This document shows, piece after piece, positions 8,417-15,504 of a DNA stretch of 25,837 nucleotides. This DNA is from Pirellulales bacterium (GTDB lineage: Bacteria > Planctomycetota > Planctomycetia > Pirellulales > JAICIG01), in assembly GCA_025924495.1 (NCBI GenBank), contig JAICIG010000044.1:1-25837 (forward strand), written 5' to 3'. The translations under genes were made by a program, and so were the position numbers. The number at the start of each line of letters is the position of its first letter. The stretch's first letter is position 1. The notes under the pieces are model-generated. The model was not told the DNA's origin. It made no database searches and saw only the letters and a program-made list of their open reading frames with translations.

Positions 8417-9766
8417 TTAGAAGTTCAGGAAGTATTCGGGGATGCTGATGATGTACTTCAGGTTCCAGACCCAACGCAGCACCATCTTCAACGGCAGCGA
8501 AGCCATCAACAGCAGCAGATTGGCCAGCAGCATGTAGCGGAGGAAGCCCATCTTCACGAAAAACTTGCGGAAGACCGTGGCGGCCATCAACGGCGGCAGG
8601 AGCATCAAATAAGCGAGCACCGCGATAATGCCCGGCGACTCGCGCAGCACGATGTAGCCCAATTGCGCGAGCGTGCTGCTGCCTTCGGGCGCCTTCGGCA
8701 TGCTGCGGCCGAGCCATTCGACCCAGAAATACTGCGACAGGTCGACGTTGTTCTGGGCGAGCACCTTGTGGGCGTCCCACGGTTCGAACGGCCCGAAGAA
8801 GTTCCAGTTCGGCCCGCGGAGGAACGTGCCCAGCACGATCAGCACCACCCACAACTGCAAAAAGCCGATCTGGAACACGCTGTAAGCGAATGGCCGTTCT
8901 GCGATCGTGTAGTAGCCATTCCCCTTCTTGTTGAAGTCGAGAAACGGAATTGCCATCAGGCCGAAGATCACCACGCTCGGCAGCACCACGCCAGCGTACC
9001 AGGGATCGTAATAGACCAGCATTTCCTGCAACCCGAGGAAGTACCAAGGCGCCTTCGAGGGGTTCGGCGTCTTGACGCTGCTGGCCGGCTCTTCCAACGG
9101 GGCCTGCAAGGCAATGCCCCAGACCAGCAACAGCGCGGTCAGGGCGATCATGCAGATCAGCTCGGTGTAGACGAGGTCGGGCCAGACGAGCACTTTCTCG
9201 TCATCTTCCTTTTCCAACGGCGGCAGGCCTTGGCTGATGCGGTCGTCGTTCTGCACCGCCTTGTACGTGGCCAACCAGGTGAAAAAGCCCAGCAGATAGA
9301 CCAGCCCCACGATGGGCACGTTGTCGGGCTTGGCTACGATGGCCGCGAAGCTGGGATCAGTCATCGACAGACCCATTGCCAACAGCGACACGTTAAACAG
9401 GCTCCAGGCGACGAGGGGATGGACCCAGTAACGCCGGAAGAAAAACAGCAGGGTAAATAAAGCCAAAGCGCCGACGGTCAGCGTAACCGGCCCGGACAAG
9501 GAATTGACCGCACTTTTGACGGCGACCGGCAGCATCGGCACCCAGCCGATCATCGTGAACGGCGCCAAAGTAAAGAAGAAGGCGCCTACCAACATCCATA
9601 TCAGCACGTTCGTGACAGGAAGCGCGCCGAACAAGTGTCCGTAAGTCACCGGCCCTTTGCGCCACAGCCACAGAGCGGCAATCCAGTTCATGGCGCACAG
9701 CAGCAGGTAATAACAGCCGAGGCCCGTGGCGATGCTTTGAATGAATTGCGCTTCGTTGCCGTGCAT
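8417..9766 (-). CDS. cytochrome b C-terminal half, enlarged subunit-IV-like protein of a bc-type complex
   Basis: This is a 449-residue integral membrane protein with about nine to ten hydrophobic helices. Subunit IV of b6f is about 160 residues, so this version has about 190 extra residues with several helices before the conserved part. The core begins near WPDLVYTELICMIAL and contains NPSKAPWYFLGLQEML, which aligns with the quinol-oxidation (Qo) loop. The usual PEWY is APWY here (residues 239-242). The following helices (VVLPSVVIFGLMAIPFLDF and the two after GPNW) match the last helices of cytochrome b. Two helices near the end, then an aromatic tail (RWVWNLKYI), close the protein. It lies 117 bases after the b6-type gene and 35 bases before the octahaem gene. 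With the 257-residue b6 part it forms a split cytochrome b carrying the quinol and quinone sites. Confidence 0.9.
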   Translation of the reverse strand: MHGNEAQFIQSIATGLGCYYLLLCAMNWIAALWLWRKGPVTYGHLFGALPVTNVLIWMLVGAFFFTLAPFTMIGWVPMLPVAVKSAVNSLSGPVTLTVGALALFTLLFFFRRYWVHPLVAWSLFNVSLLAMGLSMTDPSFAAIVAKPDNVPIVGLVYLLGFFTWLATYKAVQNDDRISQGLPPLEKEDDEKVLVWPDLVYTELICMIALTALLLVWGIALQAPLEEPASSVKTPNPSKAPWYFLGLQEMLVYYDPWYAGVVLPSVVIFGLMAIPFLDFNKKGNGYYTIAERPFAYSVFQIGFLQLWVVLIVLGTFLRGPNWNFFGPFEPWDAHKVLAQNNVDLSQYFWVEWLGRSMPKAPEGSSTLAQLGYIVLRESPGIIAVLAYLMLLPPLMAATVFRKFFVKMGFLRYMLLANLLLLMASLPLKMVLRWVWNLKYIISIPEYFLNF

Positions 9767-9820
9767 GGGGTCCGCTCGTCCAGTTGGCCTTCGTTCGCCG
9801 ACTTACATGGTTCTTCGGGC

Positions 9821-9837
9821 GCAGGCGTCTTACCTGC
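9821..9837 (-). repeat. short intergenic hairpin between the two cytochrome b genes
   Basis: GCAGG and CCTGC (5 bp) enclose a 7-base loop in the 117-base gap between the cytochrome b halves. The gap has no open frame that continues either gene. The hairpin could stabilise or process the polycistronic transcript, or be a small dispersed dyad. It is too short to call a terminator and has no T-run. Confidence 0.35.
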
Positions 9838-9883
9838 CAAAGCGGCTCGCGCCGAAGCGCGCATCCGCCAATTGCCGATCGCT

Positions 9884-10657
9884 CTAGAGCGGCCCGCTGA
9901 TGCCGCCATCCTTCCGCACGCGCCAGAAGTGGATGGCCAGCAGCAACGACACCGCCAAGGGGATGGCGATGCAGTGCAACACGTAGAAGCGATTCAAGGT
10001 TTCCTCGCCCACGAACCGGGCGCCCAAGAGGGCAAACCGCGCGTCGGAGGCGTTGGTAATCATGTCGATTCCGCCGATGGTCAATAGCTGCTGACCGGGG
10101 CCTTCGTGCCCTAAGAGCGGAGTAGCGCGGGCCATGTTCGAGCCGACGGTGATGGCCCAGATGGCCAACTGGTCCCAAGGCAACAGGTAGCCGGTAAACG
10201 ACAGCAGCAGCGTAAGCAAAAGCAGGATCACGCCGACGACCCAGTTGAATTCGCGCGGCGGTTTATAACTGCCGGTGAGGAACACGCGATACATGTGCAG
10301 CCAGGTCGTGATTACCATGGCGTGAGCGCCCCAGCGATGCAGCTCGCGCAAAATGCCGAGGCTGGTGACGTCTCGCAGCGCAAGAATGTCGTTGTAGGCC
10401 CATTCCAGCGTCGGCCGGTAATAGAACATCAGCAACACGCCGGTCACGGTTTCAACCAGAAACAAGAAAAACGTCACCCCGCCCATGCACCAGGTATAGC
10501 TGAGCGCGATGCCTTGTTTCTTGACCGACACCGGGTGCAGGTGCAGGAAGAAGTTGGTGAGCATCACCACGATGCGATTGCGCCGGTCGATCGGCATGGG
10601 GTGCCGAAAGACGCTCTTCCAAACCTGCGAGTTGCGAATCGATTCGCCGAGGGACAT
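9884..10657 (-). CDS. cytochrome b N-terminal half, b6-type with conserved haem-ci cysteine
   Basis: This is a 257-residue four-helix cytochrome b that aligns well with plant and cyanobacterial cytochrome b6. Shared blocks include [17 protein letters not shown]-like [28 protein letters not shown] and the terminal [10 protein letters not shown]. Haem b ligands are H107/H121 (14 apart) and H228/H243 (15 apart), the same spacings as in b6; the second pair is one residue wider than the first. C57 in SYTWCMGG aligns with the b6 cysteine (YCLGG) that binds the extra haem ci covalently near the Qi site. An insert before the fourth helix (about residues 175-218) is longer than in b6. The start codon ATG at 10657 has AAGAAG about 10 bases upstream. 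The gene lies 122 bases after the Rieske gene. It is a membrane protein of the quinol:cytochrome or quinol:cupredoxin oxidoreductase. Confidence 0.94.
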   Translation of the reverse strand: MSLGESIRNSQVWKSVFRHPMPIDRRNRIVVMLTNFFLHLHPVSVKKQGIALSYTWCMGGVTFFLFLVETVTGVLLMFYYRPTLEWAYNDILALRDVTSLGILRELHRWGAHAMVITTWLHMYRVFLTGSYKPPREFNWVVGVILLLLTLLLSFTGYLLPWDQLAIWAITVGSNMARATPLLGHEGPGQQLLTIGGIDMITNASDARFALLGARFVGEETLNRFYVLHCIAIPLAVSLLLAIHFWRVRKDGGISGPL

Positions 10658-10728
10658 GGGCGCTTGCTTCTTTAACGGAGTTGAAAAACCGGAATGTCGT
10701 CAACGAGGCTGGAAACGTCTCGCGGGCG

Positions 10729-10742
10729 GCGACTAAAGTCGC
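10729..10742. repeat. intergenic dyad between Rieske and cytochrome b genes
   Basis: GCGACT-AA-AGTCGC is a perfect 6-bp inverted repeat inside the 122-base gap. A second short dyad (CCGGC and GCCGG) overlaps the Rieske stop codon. No terminator-like T-run follows. An RNA-processing or dispersed palindromic role is possible but unproven. Confidence 0.35.
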
Positions 10743-10779
10743 GGCTCGAAAAACATCCCGCACGCCGGGCCGGCTGCCT

Positions 10780-11889
10780 TTAGGCCGGAACGAAGCTGGC
10801 AGGATCCTTCCATTGCCCCATCTCTTCCTGAAACATCTTGCTCTTGTCGATTTCCAATTGCCCGTCGTCCGCCAGTCGAATTGCATAGCGTTCGAGCGGT
10901 CGCGGCGCCGGGCCTTCGAAGTTGATGCCGTCCTTATAAAACCCGCTGCCGTGGCAGGGGCATTTGAATTTTTGCTCGGCTTCCAACCAGTTGGGCGTGC
11001 AACCGAGATGGGTGCAGACCGTGCGCAACGCGTAGATTTCCATTTGGCCTTGGTACTCGGCCTTGCAAACCCACACGCCGAATTGTGCTTTGAATTTCTC
11101 TTCCACGACGCCGGGAGCGAAGTCACTGGGGAAACCGACCTTGAATTTACTCGGCGGTTCGATCAGCACGTTGGGGAACATGAACCGCGCCAGACCCAGC
11201 GTCCATAGACTGACCGTAGCGGCCAGCGAGGTAAAACCGACGGCCAGGAACGAGCCGAGCGCTAAGCCTAAGAACCAACGGCGTCCTTCTCCTTCAGCTA
11301 CCGGCTGCGGAGCCGCCTTGGTTCGCGCGTATTCCGGCTTGGGCGGCATGGGCGGAACGGTGGGCTTGGTCTTGGCTGCCGGCGTCGCCTCGGGCTTCAG
11401 CTTCGCGGCTGCCTCTGCTTTCGACATTGGGCCGGGTTTGGCCGTCTTGCGGACCGCCGCCAGAATGCTCGCTGTGTCTCTCGTGCCATTCGCGGCGGCG
11501 GGAGCTTTCGCTGGTTTTTCCGCGGGCTTGTCGGCGGCTTTTGCGGCCGCGGGTTTAGCAGCGGGCTTCGGGGCGGCAGGCTTGGGCTCTGCGGTCTTTG
11601 CACCCGCAGGCGCTCCGCCTTTAGCCGCCCTGGCTGCCGCGAGAATATCCTTGACGTTCGGCCGTCCGCCTCCCGCAGTCGGCTTGGGCTTGTCCGCCGC
11701 CGGCGTTGATGCCGGCGCAGACGCCGCTGGTTCTATGGCAGCTTCGGGCTCGGGCGCTGCGGCCGCTTGCGCCTTCTCGGCGGGCGGCTCGCTGGGAGTG
11801 CTCTCGGAGGAACTCCCCCCGTCTTTAGAATCGCTTTTACGCGCGGCGGCTAGAATGTCAGCCACCGACATCTTTTTCTTTTCTGCCAT
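10780..11889 (-). CDS. Rieske [2Fe-2S] protein with long repeat-bearing N-terminal extension
   Basis: This is a 369-residue Rieske subunit of the bc-type complex. The cluster ligands are in CTHLGC (C292, H294, C297) and CPCHGSG (C310, C312, H313), with FEGPAPRPLERY completing the fold. The membrane helix (about 205-230) is preceded by GRRWFLG (R203, R204), a twin-arginine-like signal as expected for Rieske export by Tat. Unlike typical Rieske proteins of about 180-200 residues, it carries about 200 residues of Ala/Pro/Lys-rich sequence before the helix, predicted to remain in the cytoplasm. Within that region a short motif occurs three times: DILAAAR (11-17), DILAAAR (81-87) and SILAAVR (141-147). 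It is the first gene of the cluster, with a promoter-like pair and a CRP/FNR-type dyad upstream. The ATG at 11889 lacks a good Shine-Dalgarno sequence. Confidence 0.93.
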   Translation of the reverse strand: MAEKKKMSVADILAAARKSDSKDGGSSSESTPSEPPAEKAQAAAAPEPEAAIEPAASAPASTPAADKPKPTAGGGRPNVKDILAAARAAKGGAPAGAKTAEPKPAAPKPAAKPAAAKAADKPAEKPAKAPAAANGTRDTASILAAVRKTAKPGPMSKAEAAAKLKPEATPAAKTKPTVPPMPPKPEYARTKAAPQPVAEGEGRRWFLGLALGSFLAVGFTSLAATVSLWTLGLARFMFPNVLIEPPSKFKVGFPSDFAPGVVEEKFKAQFGVWVCKAEYQGQMEIYALRTVCTHLGCTPNWLEAEQKFKCPCHGSGFYKDGINFEGPAPRPLERYAIRLADDGQLEIDKSKMFQEEMGQWKDPASFVPA

Positions 11890-11964
11890 GCAGTTCTACC
11901 GGAGGCTCGAACCACTGAAGAAAACGTGAAAATCACACGCCGCAGACGCTGCCAGAGGGGGACT

Positions 11965-11980
11965 TGTGACAATTTTCACG
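11965..11980. promoter_or_regulatory. CRP/FNR-family-type operator candidate upstream of the respiratory operon
   Basis: The sequence TGTGA-N6-TCACG matches the CRP half-site arrangement TGTGA-N6-TCACA at 9 of 10 defined positions. A second, more compact dyad (GTGA-AAA-TCAC, 11926-11936) lies nearer the gene. With the proposed -10 at 11993-11998, the main dyad would lie just downstream of the transcription start, a position more typical of repression. The regulator is unknown. Confidence 0.45.
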
Positions 11981-11992
11981 AACTTCTCTAAT

Positions 11993-12020
11993 TTTCTAAC
12001 CCGCACTTAGCTGTTGTCAA
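11993..12020 (-). promoter_or_regulatory. sigma70-like promoter candidate for the respiratory operon
   Basis: On the minus strand there is a perfect TTGACA (-35, 12015-12020), then 16 bases, then TAGAAA (-10, 11993-11998; 4 of 6 consensus). The surroundings are AT-rich compared with the genes. This would give a leader of roughly 97 bases before the Rieske ATG. Confidence 0.5.
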
Positions 12021-12442
12021 CCACCCGGCTGATTTTCGCCGGACGGTTTATTCAGAGAACGCGAAACCGCTCAACGGGTCGCCCATTTTGGCCGCACCGC
12101 TCGCTGAACTGCGGCCCGTCCAATGGATGACTCGTTGAATGTCGCTCGGCTTCGCGCCTGCATACCCCGTAGCGCCAAGCCCCGCTCTGCAAGCCGCGTA
12201 GTGTAACGCGCGTTGCGCCTCGGGCAAATCCCTCTCCGATAATTCTCCGATACCACCCGTCAACGTCATGGTGCTGCTTGAAACCATGATGCTGCTGGAA
12301 ACCTTGTGCGGCCAAAGCATGGAGCAAGTAAGCTGTACCCCAAGCATGCCGCGCGTTTCTGCCGCGGAACATTCAACCCAGCATTCATCGCAGTGCTGCT
12401 TGACGATCGATACTGGAAACGAGTGAGCAAGACGACGCAACC

Positions 12443-13468
12443 TTGAAGATCGACTGGCACGCAATCGAGACGCTCGTCAGAAGCGATCCCGGCGGACGCG
12501 GGTTGGCCGCGTTTGTCCGCCAGGGTGAATGGCTGGCAAAGGGGGGACTGGAGGCCGCGGCGCAAAGCCTGGCTTCGCGAGCGGCGCGAGTCGCGATTTC
12601 CACTGGTTTCGCCATCGTCGGCCACGGACCGCCCGCGGCGGAAACGGATGGCCCGCCGGGGGCGCTCCATTTGGCGCGAGCCCTCGATGCGCTCGGGATT
12701 GAATCGATTCTTATCAGCGATTGCCATGCGATGCCGCTATTGCGCGCCGGTGTTGAACATTGGAACCTCGATCGTGTCGAACTGTTGGAATTCCCGTTCC
12801 AAACGGAACCGGGGCTCGTGGAACGCTGGATCAGCGATTTTTTCGAAAGCTCGCGCAATCGCCGATTGACGCACCTGGTCGCCATTGAACGCGTCGGGCC
12901 GAGTCACACGCTCGAGTCTCTTTCGCAGCAGGTTCGAATGGGACCGCCGCCGATCGCAGATTTCGAGCGCGACGTCCCGCCCGCCGACCGAGACCGCTGC
13001 CACAACATGCGCGGAGTCGTCATCGATAGTTACACCGCGCCGTTGCACCGCATGTTCGAAATTGCCGCCGCTCGCCGCCCCCAGATTGAAACGATCGGCA
13101 TTGCCGACGGCGGTAATGAAATCGGCATGGGCTGCATTCCTTGGGAGGTATTGCGGCAGGCGATCGCACGCGGGCCGGCAGGTTGCATCGCTTGCCGCAT
13201 CGCCGTGGACCATTTGATCCTGGCAGGAATCAGCAACTGGGGCGCCTATGCGCTGGCGGCGGGGGTTGCGGCGCTGCGCAACCGGGCTGACTTGATTTCG
13301 AATTGGGGCGCCGGAAAACAACGACGGCTCATCGAGGTCTTGGTCAGTGAGGCAGGCGCCGTTGACGGAGTGACAGGTTTACGCCAACCAACGGTCGATG
13401 GGGCGCCGCTGGACGACTATCTGGTTATCTTTGAGGCGATACGCGAGCGGGCAATGGTCGGAGCGTGA
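12443..13468 (+). CDS. DUF4392 protein, D-glutamate cyclase C-terminal domain family
   Basis: This 341-residue protein is soluble-looking, with no signal peptide or membrane helix. Family blocks in order are ISTGFAIVGHGPPAAETDGP (52-71), which leads into a nucleotide-fold-like ALHLARALDALG, then IGIADGGNEIGMG (218-230) and SNWGAYALAAG (264-274). These match the domain found at the C-terminus of vertebrate mitochondrial D-glutamate cyclase (DGLUCY), which turns D-glutamate into 5-oxo-D-proline. A similar reaction, perhaps linked to peptidoglycan-derived D-glutamate, is inferred; the substrate is not shown by sequence alone. The start is uncertain. The TTG at 12443 is the first standard candidate after an in-frame stop at 12401, and no strong Shine-Dalgarno sequence is visible. 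The next gene lies 163 bases downstream on the same strand. Confidence 0.8.
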   Translation: MKIDWHAIETLVRSDPGGRGLAAFVRQGEWLAKGGLEAAAQSLASRAARVAISTGFAIVGHGPPAAETDGPPGALHLARALDALGIESILISDCHAMPLLRAGVEHWNLDRVELLEFPFQTEPGLVERWISDFFESSRNRRLTHLVAIERVGPSHTLESLSQQVRMGPPPIADFERDVPPADRDRCHNMRGVVIDSYTAPLHRMFEIAAARRPQIETIGIADGGNEIGMGCIPWEVLRQAIARGPAGCIACRIAVDHLILAGISNWGAYALAAGVAALRNRADLISNWGAGKQRRLIEVLVSEAGAVDGVTGLRQPTVDGAPLDDYLVIFEAIRERAMVGA

Positions 13469-13563
13469 GCTGCGCGGCAAGTCAGAAGTCGGAATTGCGG
13501 CCTCGAAGTGCTTCTTGAAAGAGCGGCAACCGGCGGCGGCTTCCGCCCGACTTCGGCCGCTAG

Positions 13564-13569
13564 TACAAT
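13564..13569 (+). promoter_or_regulatory. -10-like element upstream of the heptahaem cytochrome gene
   Basis: TACAAT (5 of 6 to consensus) lies about 62 bases before the chosen start. The matching -35 (TTCCGC with 17-base spacing) is weak, so this is only a tentative promoter. Confidence 0.3.
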
Positions 13570-13631
13570 GCCGCGGTCAGGCGGTCGGCGCCGGCTTTTA
13601 TGGCGGAATCTCACTTCGCAGGATGGCTTTC

Positions 13632-15473
13632 ATGCCCAAGCGGCGTCGCATCGGGCTGGCGATTTTCGTGCTGATCTTGGTCGCCTGGGGCTTGGTGCGG
13701 CTCTTGCCCACGCGGCGTCTGGCGCCCTTGCCGGCGAAGGAAACGGCGACCGCCAAGCAAGCGGCTCTGGCACAAATCAAATATGTCGGCATGAAGGCGT
13801 GCGCCAAGTGCCATGCCGATGAATACCATTCCTATCTGGGAACGGCCCACAGCAGCGCTCTGGCCGAGGTGGAAGCGGACGAGCAACCGCCTGATGCTCA
13901 ATTCGCACACCCGCCTTCCGGGCGATCCTACCGCGTATACCGCGACGGCGACGTCTTTCGCCACCGAGAATGGCTGACCTCAGTGGGCGAGGAAGGCCCG
14001 CTCCAGGACTTTCCGATGAAGTATTTGATCGGTTCGGGGCGCCATACTCGCAGCTACCTGTTCGAAGACGCCGGGTTTTTACTTGAGTCGCCCATCACCT
14101 GGTACGAATCGCGGCAAAGCTGGGGCATGTCGCCAGGTTACGATCAACCTCAGCATATGGGATTCGGACGCGGCGCCGGAATTCGCTGCGTCGCCTGCCA
14201 CGTCGGCCGCGCGGAAACGGTCGATCGCGCTTTGGATCGCGTAGCGATTCATGAACTGGCCATCGGTTGCGAGTCGTGCCACGGTCCGGGCGCGGCGCAC
14301 GTGGAACGGCGCGGCGCGGAACGTAAAGCCGAGCGGGCCGCGACGGACGGCATTATCAATCCTGGTAGTTTGTCGCGCGAGTTGAGCGAAGCCATTTGCG
14401 CTCAGTGCCATTTGCAAAGCGCCGCCGCCGTTAACATTCGCGGGCGCAGCATGGCCGATTTTCGTCCCGGCCGGCCATTGAATGAATATCGCATCGACTA
14501 CCGGCTCGATCGCCCCGCTGAGCAAATGAGTGTCGTCGGGCACGTCGAGCAAATGCATTTGAGCCAATGTTATCAGCGTTCCGATTCATTGACGTGCATC
14601 ACGTGCCATAACCCGCACGCCACCACCCCACCCGAGCGGGCGACTGCCGAATATCGCGAGAAGTGCCTGAAATGTCACACGACGGCGTCATGCGGCCTGG
14701 AACCCGCCGTGCGAGAACGAAAACAACCCGGCGACAATTGCCTGGCCTGCCATATGCCGCAAGTCGCCACTGACATTCCGCACATCGCCTTCACGCACCA
14801 CCGCATCGGCATCCATGACGGGACGCAGCAGGCGGCGGACGATGAGGAGAAAACCTTCGCCGATTTAAAGCCGATGACGGATATTTCGCATCTGTCCGAA
14901 CTCGAGCAAGACCGTTGTTTGGGGCTGGCCAACCTGGAATTCGCCCTGCTGCAAACGACGCCCGATCTGCAGCGTCGCTATAGCGCTCGCGCCGCGCAGT
15001 TACTGGAGAGCGTGCGCGACCGCGGGGCGCACGACGGCTCGGTCGATGCCGGCCTGGCCCGCATTTATTCGCAGGCAGCGCCTCAGCGGGTGGCCCATCT
15101 GGCCCGCGCTGCGCTGCAGGACTCCTTGCTTTCTCCACGCGACCGCGTGATCGCGCTATTCGCCTTGGCCGACTTCCACTTCCGCCAGCAGCAATGGACC
15201 GCCGCCGTGGCCGCGCTCGAACCGTTGACCCGGCTGCGGCGCAGCGCCCTCGACTGGATGCTGCTCGGCTTTTGCCGGGTGCGCCTGGGGAACGAGTCGC
15301 GGGCCCTCGAGGCGCTCCATCGGGCTGCGGAAATTGATCCTTTTTCGAGGGATATCCACGCCGAACTCGCGAACCTTTACCAGCGACAACAGCAATTTCA
15401 ACTGGCCGAGCGCCACCGTCGGCTGTCCCAAGAGTTGGCTCCGCGGCCGAAAGCCTCGCCCAAGGACAAGTAA
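13632..15473 (+). CDS. heptahaem cytochrome c with C-terminal TPR-like repeats
   Basis: This is a 613-residue exported or membrane-anchored multihaem cytochrome. An N-terminal helix (about 7-25) is followed by seven CxxCH sites starting at C57, C186, C213, C256, C322, C345 and C370 (the last reads CLACHMP). Additional His residues in DIPHIAFTHHRIGIH may be distal ligands. The spacing and the ESCHGPGAAH block resemble the cytochrome c554 / doubled-CxxCH class. The C-terminal 180 residues (about 425-605) are alpha-helical with TPR-like periodicity (ALADFHFRQQQWTAAVAAL; SRALEALHRAAEIDPFSRD). I chose the ATG at 13632 because AGGA lies 8 bases upstream. An ATG 9 bases earlier is possible, and the open frame continues further upstream into the preceding gene without support. 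The electron partner and substrate are unknown. It is not in an operon with a recognisable reductase. Confidence 0.85.
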   Translation: MPKRRRIGLAIFVLILVAWGLVRLLPTRRLAPLPAKETATAKQAALAQIKYVGMKACAKCHADEYHSYLGTAHSSALAEVEADEQPPDAQFAHPPSGRSYRVYRDGDVFRHREWLTSVGEEGPLQDFPMKYLIGSGRHTRSYLFEDAGFLLESPITWYESRQSWGMSPGYDQPQHMGFGRGAGIRCVACHVGRAETVDRALDRVAIHELAIGCESCHGPGAAHVERRGAERKAERAATDGIINPGSLSRELSEAICAQCHLQSAAAVNIRGRSMADFRPGRPLNEYRIDYRLDRPAEQMSVVGHVEQMHLSQCYQRSDSLTCITCHNPHATTPPERATAEYREKCLKCHTTASCGLEPAVRERKQPGDNCLACHMPQVATDIPHIAFTHHRIGIHDGTQQAADDEEKTFADLKPMTDISHLSELEQDRCLGLANLEFALLQTTPDLQRRYSARAAQLLESVRDRGAHDGSVDAGLARIYSQAAPQRVAHLARAALQDSLLSPRDRVIALFALADFHFRQQQWTAAVAALEPLTRLRRSALDWMLLGFCRVRLGNESRALEALHRAAEIDPFSRDIHAELANLYQRQQQFQLAERHRRLSQELAPRPKASPKDK

Positions 15474-15504
15474 GCGGCCGCCAGTCAGCCCGGCGAAGAA
15501 AAAA

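Larger units (their letters stand above)
11890..12442. other. divergent spacer between the respiratory operon and the DUF4392 gene
   Basis: This stretch of about 550 bases holds the operon promoter and CRP/FNR-type dyads at its left end. Towards the right it has an imperfect 18-base tandem repeat (12272-12289 and 12290-12307; 15 of 18 identical, built on TGCTGCTTGAAACC). I recognise no gene in it. Reading frames on both strands are short, lack good ribosome sites and show no familiar motifs. No tRNA-like fold was seen. Confidence 0.6.

Noticed and set aside
8399..9460. Open frame of 353 codons on the plus strand
   Set aside because: Antisense to the cytochrome b C-terminal gene; its sequence is rich in Gln, His and Arg, as expected of a shadow of membrane helices.
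1..11889. Alternative complex III (Act) operon
   Set aside because: First considered because of the multihaem and dihaem cytochromes, but there is no molybdopterin-like ActB or NrfD-like ActC; Rieske and cytochrome b are present instead.
11063..11929. Open frame of 288 codons on the plus strand
   Set aside because: Antisense mirror of the Ala/Pro-rich Rieske tail; the Rieske cluster motifs prove the minus strand.
12268..12426. Possible 52-residue peptide on the plus strand
   Set aside because: It starts with ATG and covers the tandem repeat but has no ribosome site, and its composition looks random.
12048..12464. Minus-strand frames in the spacer left of the DUF4392 gene
   Set aside because: Several frames overlap each other, none has a ribosome site or known motif, and one runs into the promoter-side spacer.
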